From DASWIG01 sp965371445 (GTDB lineage Bacteria > Acidobacteriota > Thermoanaerobaculia > Multivoradales > J023), in NCBI GenBank assembly GCA_965371445.1, contig CBDUYN010000019.1:1-64000 (forward strand): 64,000 bases of DNA, read 5' to 3'. The position numbers and the translations under genes were made by a program. Below the pieces are notes generated by a model. That model was not told where the DNA came from, did not search any database, and saw only the letters and a program-made list of their open reading frames with translations. Below are positions 36,601-43,400 of the stretch, in pieces. Positions within the stretch are counted from its first letter, which is position 1, and every line of letters begins with the position of its first letter.

Positions 36601-39600
36601 CTCCCGGCGAACGGCTCTACGACACGGGCGACTTGGCGTGCCACGCCGCCGACGGGTCGATCGAATTCCTCGGCCGGCTCGACCACCAGGTCAAGCTCCG
36701 CGGTTACCGCGTCGAGTTGGAGGAGGTCGAGGCCGCTCTGGCGGAGCATCCGGCAGTGCGCCAGGCCGTGGCGCTGGTCCTGGCCGGGGACGGCGAGGAA
36801 CGTCTCGTCGCCTTCCTGGTGGCGTACGGGGAACGACGGCCGACGGCCACCGAGCTGCGCGCCGCCCTGGCCGAACGGCTGCCGGCGCCGATGATCCCGG
36901 CGGCCTTGGCCTGGCGCGACGAGCTGCCGGCGAACGCCAGCGGCAAGGTCGACCGTGCGGCCCTTGCCGGGGCCGCCGGCAAAGCCTTCGCACCCGCCGC
37001 CGGCTCGGTGGCGCCGCGCAACGCCGTCGAGGCCACGGTGGCGGAGGTCGTCGGCGAGTTGCTCGGCATCGCCGCTCCGGGGATCCACGAGAGCTTCTTC
37101 GAGCTGGGCGGCCATTCCCTGCTCGCCGTGCGCGTCCTGTCGCGTCTCCGGCGCCTCTTCGCGGTGGAGCTGCCCCTGGGCCGGTTTTTCGAGGGACCGA
37201 GCGTCGCGCGGCTGGCCGAGAAGGTCGAAGCCGCACGGCGGCGGTCCGGCGGCCCGGCGCCCGGACGCCCCAGGCCGGAGCCATTGGCCGCGGCGTCCTC
37301 CCAGGAGGAGCCACGGCTCTCCTTCGCCCAGCAACGGCTCTGGTTCCTCCAGCAGCTGGCGCCGGTGAGCCCGGCCTACAACGTGGCGCGGACCGAACAG
37401 CTCGTGGGCCGGCTCGACGCGGCGGCCCTGGAGCGTTCTCTCCGCGAGATCGTTGCGCGTCACCAGGTCCTTCGCACCCGGATCCGCGACGCCGACGGAC
37501 GCCCCCGTCCGGTCGTCGAGGCGTCCGGCGCCGGTTTGCCCAGGGTCGACCTCACCCGTCTGCAAGGCGTCCGGCGGAGAGCCGAGCTTGACCGGCTCGT
37601 GACCGGAGAGGCGCGGCGACCCTTCGAGCTGGCCGCGGAGCCACCGCTGCGAAGCTTTCTCGCGGCTCTCGACGAGACCGAGCACGTCCTCTTCCGGAAC
37701 GTCCACCATATCGCCTGGGACGCCGCGTCCGAGGCGATCTTCGACCGCGAATTGAGCGCCGGCTATCGCGGCCGGACCGCCGATCCTCCGGCGCTCCCGG
37801 CGCTCACCGTGCAGTACGTCGACTTCGCCCGCTGGCAGCGCGCCTCCCTGCGCGGCGCGGTGCTGGAGGAGCAGCTCGACTGGTGGCGGCGCCGGCTCGC
37901 CGGCCTGCGACCGCTCGCTCTGTCGACCGACCGGCCGCGTCCCCGTCTGCGGAACGCCCGGGGCGCCGCCGTGGCCCTGGGGCCGTGGCCGCCGGCCCTC
38001 GGCGCGGCGCTCCGGCAGCTCCGCTCGCGATGCGGTGTCTCCTCCTACATGACGCACGTCGCAGTGGTGACGGCGCTTCTTCACCGGCTCACCGGCGAGG
38101 AAGACGTCGCGGTCGGCTCGCCGGTGTCCCACCGCCGGCACGAGGAGCTCGAAGGGTTGATCGGGCTCTTCCTAAACACCCTGGTCGTGCGTAGCTCGAC
38201 CGCGGGCGATCCGTCCTTCGCCGAGCTCCTGGCGCGCGTTCGCGACGCCTGCCTCGGCGCCTACGACCATCAGGACCTGCCGTTCGAGAGGCTCGTCGAG
38301 GGGCTTGAAGTCGAGCGCGACCTGGGCCGCTCGACCCTTTTTCAGGTCCTGGTCGTCGCCGACGGCGACGCCGGCGGCGAGAGCGGGCTTCGGCTCCCCG
38401 GAATGCAATGCTCGGCGACGGCGGTCGAGAGCCACACCACGCATTTCGACCTGATCGTCGCGTTCGACGCCGCGGCAGCCGGCGAGTTGCGCTATGCGGC
38501 GGCGCTTTTTGACCGCACGAGCGTCACTCGCTGGGCCCGGTACCTCGTGACCCTGTCGGCGGCGCTCGCCCACGAGCCCGAGCGGCGTCTCTCGGAGCTG
38601 ACGATTTACACCGCGGCCGAACGCCATCAGCTGCTTCGGGAATGGAGCGGCACGGTCGCGGCGAGCCCCGAGGCGTGCCTCGGGGAGCTTTTCGAGGCGC
38701 AGGCCGCCCGCACGCCCGACGCCGTGGCGGTGGTGAGCGGCGACGAGAGGTGGTGCTACCGGGAGCTCGCCGGCCGGGCCCGGGAGCTCGCCGGCCGGCT
38801 GCGGCGGCTGGGCGTCGGTCCCGAGGTCACCGTCGCCGTCACCCTCGACCACGGCCCGGAGAGCGTCGTCGCGGTCCTGGCGGTCCTCGTGGCGGGCGGC
38901 GCCTACCTTCCCCTCGAGGCCCGGACGCCGCCGGAGCGCCGCGAGCGAATGCTCGACGAGAGCCGCGCCGCGGCGCTCTTGACACCGCGCGAGATCGTCC
39001 CCCGGCGCCCACCGGCGGTGGCGCCGGTACGCCGTCCGCCGGGAAGGGCCGTTCCCGGCAACGCGGCCTACGTCCTCTACACCTCGGGCTCGTCGGGCCG
39101 GCCCAAGGGGGTGGTGGTCGAGCACCGGCAGGTGGTGAGCTACGTCGCGGCCGTCAGCGAGCGCCTCGGGCTCGCTCCGGGAGCCTCTTTTGCCCTGGTT
39201 CAGCCGCTGAGCGTCGACTCGTCGAAGACGACGCTTTTCCCGCCGCTTCTAGGCGGCGGCTGCCTCCACCTCGTGGGCGAGCGCGACGCGACCGATCCGG
39301 ACGCCCTCGCCCGCCTCTTCGAACAGGAGCGAATCGATGTCTTGAAGATCGCTCCCAGCCACCTGGCGGCGCTCGTCGAGGGCGCCGGCACCCTGCCGTT
39401 GGTGCCGGCGCAGGCGCTCGTCGTCGGCGGCGAAGCCTGGCCCGGCGACTGGGCGCGGCATTGGGGCGAGGCGCTCGGCCGCTGCCGCCTCTACAACCAC
39501 TACGGACCGACCGAAGTCACCGTGGGCACCCACGCCCACCGAGTGGCGGCGCGCGGGACGGTGGTGAGCGCCGGCCGGCCGCTGGGCAATAGCGTTGCTT

Positions 39601-40484
39601 ACGTGGTCGACGCGCGCCTCCGTCCGGTCCCGGCCGGCGTGCCCGGCGAGCTCCTCCTGGGAGGCGCGGGGCTTGCCCGGGGCTATCTGGGCCGTCCCGG
39701 CCGGACGGCGGCGAGCTTCTTGCCGCACCCGTTCGCCGCCACGCCCGGAGCGCGGCTCTACCGCAGCGGTGACCTGGCCCGGCTGCGCCACGACGGCACC
39801 CTGGAGCTTCTCGGACGCCGCGACGACCAGCTCAAGGTGCGCGGCTTCCGCGTCGAGCCGGGGGAGGTGGAAGCGGCCCTGGGCGAGCATCCCGGGGTCA
39901 CCGCGAGCGCCGTCGCCGTCCGCGGCGAGCCGGCCCGGCTGGTGCTCTACCTCTGCGCCGCTTCCCAGCCGGCGCCGGAGCTCGCCGAGCTGCGGCGTTT
40001 TCTGCGTCCCCGGCTGCCCGAGCACATGCTGCCCGAGGCGCTGGTGGTGCTCGCCGAGCTGCCGCGGACTCCCCACGGCAAGGTCGACCGCGGCCGGCTG
40101 CCGGAGCCGGTCCCGCTAGAAGCGGTCGGGACCGGGGAGGAGCCGCGCGGGGAGGTGGAAGAAACCGTCGCCGAAGTCTGGCGGCAGGTCCTCGGGCTCG
40201 CCCGCGTCGGCGCCGAGGAGAGCTTCTTCGACCTCGGTGGGCATTCGCTCCTCTTGCTCCAGGTCCTCTCCAGGTTGCGTCGCCGGCTCGATCCGGGCCT
40301 CATGGCCGTCGATCTTTTCCGCTACCCCACTCCACGCTCCCTGGCGCGGCGTCTGCAAGGATCGCCGACGGCTCCTGCCGCGGCCCGGCGTGACGGACCG
40401 GCCGCGGAACGGCTCGCCCGCCGCCGCGGGCTCGATCGGCGACGGCGGACGAGACAGGACCACCGCGCCGGGGGTAACCGATGA
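27684..40484 (+). CDS. Nonribosomal peptide synthetase 1: A-T-C-A-T-E-C-A-T-C-A-T
   Basis: This 4,266-residue protein carries four modules. It starts directly with an A domain (TSGSTG near 170) and T1 (Ser near 560). Module 2 is C (HHIASDG near 761), A, T2 (GGDSI near 1642) and an epimerase (HHLVIDRISW near 1825, RTLGWFTSTFP, FNYLS). Module 3 is C (TPMQEGMLFH, HHILLDG near 2292), A and T3 near 3141. Module 4 is C (HHIAWDAAS near 3342), A and T4 near 4187. My alignment to GrsA gives pockets A1 DMPQLGLVWK, A2 DIEGVGAVTK, A3 DAWQLGLIHK (near a Gln code) and A4 DSTKVGHVGK (Asp-like). A1 and A2 match nothing I know. Residue 2 should be D. The TTG start is 9 nt after GGAG; a GTG at 27687 is the alternative. 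The last codons overlap the PKS start. Confidence 0.95.
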   Translation: MVADSANRSAEHDDAPAPSVALFHELFTAQVERTPGTVAVESAGERLSFRGLEVRANRLATVLRGLGVRPETTVAVLLERSAELVVALLAVIKAGGAYVPLDPDHPADRLAFVLDDAGVDLLMTRGDLLARSDPRGRRRSLLLESLAPEGESAAPDIELAPENLAYVIYTSGSTGRPKGVEIRHGALAELLRAMAREPGLGAQDVFCNVTTIGFDMSVPEVYLPLVTGARMVLLGRSAACDGVELLAALKRCRATVLQGTPATWRMLIDAGWEGDPALRALCGGEAVAEELARDLAARAGEAWHLYGPTEDTVWSLVERFVPPAPEVLLGRPFPGKRVYLLDRSLAPVSRGAVGEIFLGGPGLARGYRRRGAQTAEAFVPDPFTGAAAGERLYRTGDLARRRPDGRLLYLGRVDHQVKIRGFRIELGEVEAVLRQHPAVRGAAVVCQGSAQDRRLSAFHTRHPGEPAPTAAELRGFLGRKLPPYMVPAAYVLLDELPLTPHGKVDRHALESAAGVRGVCAADDAPPRDPGEEILAEIWEDVLGIDGIGVRDHFFQLGGHSLLATQVVSRIRRAFAVELPVRSVFENPTVAELAAEVDSRRQTAPPGGSLPAPRVAAERCVTEELPLSFAQQRLWFLQELTPESSVYNLPGARHLLGRLDPAALGGALGEIVRRHEILRTRLQTTDGRPRQEIAAAGRWALPLVDLTALPPASRPGEARRRLAAEGRRPFRLAAELPLRTHLWRLGAEGLDAEEHVLFVNVHHIASDGWSEGIFHRELTVLYEAFGRRVPSPLPEPGVQYADFAVWQREHLRGEVLETQLAYWRQQLDALQVLELPADRPRPAVRTEAGASLPLRLCEATARALRQLAVEAGVSLYMALLAAFVALVHRLTGQSDVAVGSPIANRRYEEFEGLIGFFVNTLVLRSRPRPRQSFTDLLAQVRELCLEAYLHQDLPFEKLVEELDPERDLGRSPLFQVLFTAQNAPLKPMTLPGLEVLPFATGSAGALFDVEVSFLETKGKIAGSVTYNTDLFHRTTMSRLLRHYETLLGDVAAAPSRCLEGLALFTAAERQQAWVEWNDSVSSPSADCLHQLFEAQAERTPEALALVCGNARLSYAELAGRADQLARHLRSLGVGPEVRVGICVARSPAMLVGVLGVLKAGGAYLGVDPAYPVKRQLFLLHDSGAQVLLTSAESDERFAAADPGLRRVLIDRDVPRIGSPERPKRRPTARNLAYVIYTSGSTGRPKAVNVEHRSAVHLARRVVAEYPIRAQDRVLQLAPLSFDISVEEIFSGLASGATLVLWEGEMPAVDELLERIAELAVTVLGLPTAYWHELVAQAEAEGIALPPELRLCVIGSERASGGRLRSWRRLTAARAPRLINAYGPTEATVTSTWCEVGGPYEARYGEADPPIGRPLAGVAAYVLDRRQNPVAWGAPGELFLGGAGLARGYHDRPALTAGSFLPNPFSGVPGSRLYRTGDRVRWLRDGRLAFLGRVDHQVKVRGYRVEPGEVETVLAAHPGVREAVVVAHSLPGSETSSLVGFFVPDGQESTTPRELRSHLGARLPAYMVPAHLVALDAVPLSPAGKIDRVALARRAAGARQDRAEVGFTRARTAAEEALTGVWKGVLGIDGVGVHDNFFELGGDSILGVRIVALARRQGLTLSLQDVFRHPTVAEMAQSARRVPTASAEQETVSGALPLTPVQRWFFELDLPEPWHENWSTWRFTPEGFEPSPLRRALGALLRHHDALRLRFRFQSGRWTAWNAPYEDPTPFLHVDLARLDETAQGRARRSAAERLQRSLDLAAGPLLRLAAFDLGTGRAGRLLVVLHHLVIDRISWLLFFEDLETAYRRLALPRKTTSFKEWARRLDRHARCRETRRERDHYLAVGRRAGSRRLPVDDPAGRNTRASARTVTVTLGAEPTRRLLRDVPGVYRTQINDVLLTALTRAFGRFTGKSALFLALEGHGREEVVPGVDVSRTLGWFTSTFPVYLELSSAQSSPGESLKAIKEQLRRIPRRGIGYGLLRYLSDEAETVGALRSQPEPQVVFNYLSQGASSPSLFGPSDEPSGEACSRRGPRSHLLEINGSVREEGLRMSFTYSSPLHRPETVAQLADGFVAELERLIAHCLSPGAGGYTPADFPLAELSQERLDALTRGDRGIEDVYPLTPMQEGMLFHARLSPESSVYFAQAHWELRRDADVAALYKAWEHVVQRHGVLRTVFVWRDLERPLQIVRRRAELPWIEQDWRDLDVSRQAERLQGYLEADRRRVFHLSQAPPFRVHLIRLSDSSCRMVWSTHHILLDGWSAAVVREELFAFYLAFRDGRPAKREAPRPFRDHVAWLGKQDKAAAREFWRRQLAGFTEPTPLPGSRRAESRENARAHLRLSRRSTASLVRFARQNRLTLNTLVQGAWARVLAAYGDGREVLFGTVSSGRPASLAGSDSMVGLLIHTLPFRARLAWRKPVELWLERLQSQFLEMRRHEHLPLVEIQAASEVPAGRPLFESLFVFQNYPASPDAQDRLFSTLQVFEKNNYPITLSVLPGRELLLAVDFAPERFAAVAAERAVRHVRHVLEGLAACAGRPLGRLPLLAPAERHQLLHEWNDRQRSWTASGFLHDRVAARAERAPDAVAVVCGDETLSYRELVRRARRLAGRLREAGVAPEARVGVLAERGVDLVVALLAVLIAGGAYLPLDPVLPAARLAWMAEDAGIEVLLAGEGREAAFFKRRILRPEDADGTDGGAWLAPRLADDNAAYVLYTSGSTGVPKGVVVSHRAIVHHMLWMQDDLPLTAADRVLQKTPIGFDASVWEFWAPLAVGARLVLAPADAHRDPRALVAASRRHRITILQVVPSLLRLLLDEEGLGDLRTLRRLLSGGEPLAAELCERFFAQAPEAELVNLYGPTETTIHATFVHCARGLTATAPLGRPIANTRIHLLARGPRRVPGGAAGLLHVGGPGLARGYLGRPAWTAERFVPDPWATTPGERLYDTGDLACHAADGSIEFLGRLDHQVKLRGYRVELEEVEAALAEHPAVRQAVALVLAGDGEERLVAFLVAYGERRPTATELRAALAERLPAPMIPAALAWRDELPANASGKVDRAALAGAAGKAFAPAAGSVAPRNAVEATVAEVVGELLGIAAPGIHESFFELGGHSLLAVRVLSRLRRLFAVELPLGRFFEGPSVARLAEKVEAARRRSGGPAPGRPRPEPLAAASSQEEPRLSFAQQRLWFLQQLAPVSPAYNVARTEQLVGRLDAAALERSLREIVARHQVLRTRIRDADGRPRPVVEASGAGLPRVDLTRLQGVRRRAELDRLVTGEARRPFELAAEPPLRSFLAALDETEHVLFRNVHHIAWDAASEAIFDRELSAGYRGRTADPPALPALTVQYVDFARWQRASLRGAVLEEQLDWWRRRLAGLRPLALSTDRPRPRLRNARGAAVALGPWPPALGAALRQLRSRCGVSSYMTHVAVVTALLHRLTGEEDVAVGSPVSHRRHEELEGLIGLFLNTLVVRSSTAGDPSFAELLARVRDACLGAYDHQDLPFERLVEGLEVERDLGRSTLFQVLVVADGDAGGESGLRLPGMQCSATAVESHTTHFDLIVAFDAAAAGELRYAAALFDRTSVTRWARYLVTLSAALAHEPERRLSELTIYTAAERHQLLREWSGTVAASPEACLGELFEAQAARTPDAVAVVSGDERWCYRELAGRARELAGRLRRLGVGPEVTVAVTLDHGPESVVAVLAVLVAGGAYLPLEARTPPERRERMLDESRAAALLTPREIVPRRPPAVAPVRRPPGRAVPGNAAYVLYTSGSSGRPKGVVVEHRQVVSYVAAVSERLGLAPGASFALVQPLSVDSSKTTLFPPLLGGGCLHLVGERDATDPDALARLFEQERIDVLKIAPSHLAALVEGAGTLPLVPAQALVVGGEAWPGDWARHWGEALGRCRLYNHYGPTEVTVGTHAHRVAARGTVVSAGRPLGNSVAYVVDARLRPVPAGVPGELLLGGAGLARGYLGRPGRTAASFLPHPFAATPGARLYRSGDLARLRHDGTLELLGRRDDQLKVRGFRVEPGEVEAALGEHPGVTASAVAVRGEPARLVLYLCAASQPAPELAELRRFLRPRLPEHMLPEALVVLAELPRTPHGKVDRGRLPEPVPLEAVGTGEEPRGEVEETVAEVWRQVLGLARVGAEESFFDLGGHSLLLLQVLSRLRRRLDPGLMAVDLFRYPTPRSLARRLQGSPTAPAAARRDGPAAERLARRRGLDRRRRTRQDHRAGGNR
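29549..30260 (+). repeat. Paralogous condensation-domain tract, copy 1 (NRPS1 module 2)
   Basis: This N-lobe of a C domain is strikingly similar at protein and DNA level to tracts at 48248-48800 and 52553-53260. Shared phrases include GEIVRRHE, TDGRPRQEIA, HHIASDGWS and EPGVQYADFAVWQRE. Copies 1 and 2 share an uninterrupted identical run of 29 bases ending in GAGATCGCG. Recent duplication or gene conversion is likely. Confidence 0.8.
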
Positions 40485-43400
40485 GCGAGGCCTCGACAGA
40501 CATCGCCGTGGTCGGCATGAGCGCGCTCTTGCCCGGCTGCCCGCGATCCTCGCCGCGGCGCCTCGACGACTTCTGGCGCAACCTCTGCCATGGGGTCGAG
40601 TCGATCACCTTCTTCCGTGCCGAGGAGCTCGACGAGGCCGACGCCAAGCTCGCTGGCGACCCGGCCTACGTGGCGGCGGCCGGGATCCTCGACGGGCCGG
40701 AGCTTTTCGACGCCGCCTTTTTTGACATGAGCCCCCGGCAGGCGGAGCTCCTCGACCCACAGCACCGCATCTTCCTCGAATGCGCCTGGGAAGCCCTGGA
40801 GGACGCGGCCTGCAACCCGCGGCGCTTCCCGGGTCCGATCGGCCTCTTCGCGGGCTCGAGCCGCAGCCTCCACGGCCTCGGCCGGGAAGCCTCCGAGGAG
40901 TACCTGGCCCGGATCAGCACCGACAAGGACTTCCTCACCACGCGCACGGCCTACGCCCTCGGCCTCACGGGACCGGCCGTCACGGTCCAGACGGCCTGCT
41001 CGACCTCGCTCGTCGCCGTCCACCTGGCCTGCCAGAGCCTGCTCGGCGGCGAATGCGACCTGGCGCTCGCCGGCGGCGTCTCGCTGTGGCTTCCCGACCG
41101 GCGGGGTCATCTCTACGAGGAGGGCGGCATCGCCTCGCCCGATGGCCACTGCCGTGCCTTCGACGCCCGGGCCGCGGGTACGGTCACGGGCTTCGGGGTC
41201 GGCGTCGTGGTCCTGCGCCGCCTCGGGGAAGCGCTCGCCGGCGGCGATCCGGTGCGGGCTCTCGTCCGCGGTTCGGCGGTCAACAACGACGGCGCCGCCA
41301 AGGTCGGCTTCACGGCCCCCGGCGTGGCGGGCCAGGCGGCGGTGGTCGCGGAGGCCCTGGCGGTGGCCGGGGTCGAGCCCGGTACCGTCGGCTATGTCGA
41401 AGCCCACGGCACCGGCACGGTTCTCGGCGATTCGGTGGAGGTGGCGGCGCTCACCGAGGCCTTCGCATCGGCCCCCGGCCCGACGTGGCTCGGCTCGTTG
41501 AAGACCAACCTGGGGCATCTCGGCCCCGCCGCCGGTGTCGCCGGCCTGATCAAGACGGTGCTCGCCCTGAAACACCGGCAGCTGCCACCGACTCTGCACT
41601 TCGAGCAGCCCCATCCCGAGATCGACTTCGGTCCTTTCCGCGTCGGCTCCGAGCTTCGTCCCTGGCGGCGCGGCGACAAGCCGCGCCGCGCCGGGGTGAG
41701 CTCCTTCGGCATCGGCGGCACGAACGCCCACGTCGTCCTGGAGGAAGCTCCGGAGGCGCAGCGGCGTCCGCCGCCGGAGCCCCGGCGCCGGCACCAGCTC
41801 CTGGTGCTCTCGGCGCGGACGCCGACGGCCCTCGAAGAGGCGACGGCGCGGCTTGCCGGTCACCTCGCGGAGCCGATCGACCTCGCCGACGTCGCCTACA
41901 CCCTGCAGGTCGGCCGGCGTCCCTTCGAGCACCGGCGAGCCGTGGTGGCCGCCGACGCCGCCGACGCCGCCGCGGCGCTGGGCGAGCCGCGCCGGCGCCA
42001 GACCCGCCGAGCCGGCGAGCCGCCCGAGGTGGCCTTCCTCTTCCCCGGCCAGGGAACGCAGGGGGTGAACATGGGCCGCGGCCTTTACGACACCGAACCG
42101 GCCTTTCGGCGCGAGATCGACCGCGCGGCCGAGGTCCTCCTGCCCCATCTCGGCCTCGACCTGCGCGCCGTGCTCTACCCGGCCCCCGGAGGCGAGGAGG
42201 CGGCCGCCGCCCGGCTCGAGCGGACCGAGCTGACCCAGCCGGCGCTCTTTGCCTTCGAATACGCCCTGGCGCGGCTGTGGATCTGCTGGGGCGTCGAGCC
42301 GCGGGCCCTCCTGGGCCACAGCGTCGGCGAGTACGTCGCCGCCTGCCTGGCCGGGGTCTTCCGGCCCGACGACGCCCTCGCTCTCCTGGCACGGCGCGGC
42401 CGGCTGATCCAGGAGCTGGCGCCGGGCGCCATGGCGAGCGTGGCCCTGGGCGAGACGGAGCTTCGAGAGCGCCTCGGCACCGAGCTCGACGTCGCGGCGG
42501 TCAACGCGGGCGACCGCACCGTCGTGTCGGGACCGGAAGCGGCGGTCGAGTCCCTGGCCGCGGAGCTGGCCGCCGAGGGCCTCGACGTCCGGCGCCTGGC
42601 GGTCTCGCACGCCTTCCACTCGCGGTGCCTCGACGGCGTCCGCGCCGCCTTCGCCGCCGCCTTCGACGGCGTCGAGCTCGGCGCGCCTCGCCTACCTTTC
42701 CTGTCGAACGTCACCGGCACCTGGATCGACGCCGACGCGGCCCGCGATCCCGGCTACTGGGTGCGTCAGATGACGAGCCCCGTGCGCTTCGCCGACGCCG
42801 CCGGCCGGCTCCTCGAGCGGCCGCGTCGGCTGCTGCTGGAGGTGGGACCCGGACGCACCCTGACCTCGCTCGTGCGGCGCCATCCCTCGGCCGGCGAGGC
42901 CGCCTCGCTCCTCGCCTCCCTCCCCGGCTCCGGCGGCGAGGAGAGCGAGGAGCTCCTGGTCGCCCTCGGCGGGTTGTGGCTCGCGGGGGCCGAGGTCGAT
43001 TGGGAGGCCCGTCACGCTCCCGGATCGCGGCGGCGCGTCGCGTTGCCGACCTATCCTTTCGAGCACCGGCGGTATGTCCTCGACGAAGCCCCCCGGGTCG
43101 TCCGGCGGCGGAGCCTCGCCGAGTGGTTCTACGTCCCGGTGTGGCGGCCGGCACCGCTCGCCGCCGCGGGCCGGCCGGCCGGCAGCTGGCTGGTCTTCGC
43201 CACCGAGGAGCCTCCGGGACCGGAGCTCGAGCGCCGCCTGGCCGAGCTGGGCCGGGTCGTCCGGGTCCTCCCGGGGGAGAGCTTCGAGCGGCGCGGCGAG
43301 GCGGCCTGGGTCCTCGACCCCCGCGACGGCGGAAGCTACCGGCGGCTCTTCCAGGACCTGCACGCCGAGGGCGCCATCCCTCAAACCTTCGTCCACATGT

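Noticed and set aside
34547..37591. 1,014-residue open frame within NRPS1 in another frame
   Set aside because: The product is extremely rich in Arg, Pro and Gly, as expected for a shadow frame in GC-rich DNA; NRPS1 motifs occupy the true frame.
34821..38141. 1,106-residue open frame antisense to NRPS1
   Set aside because: Same reason: shadow of high-GC coding sequence without recognisable domains.
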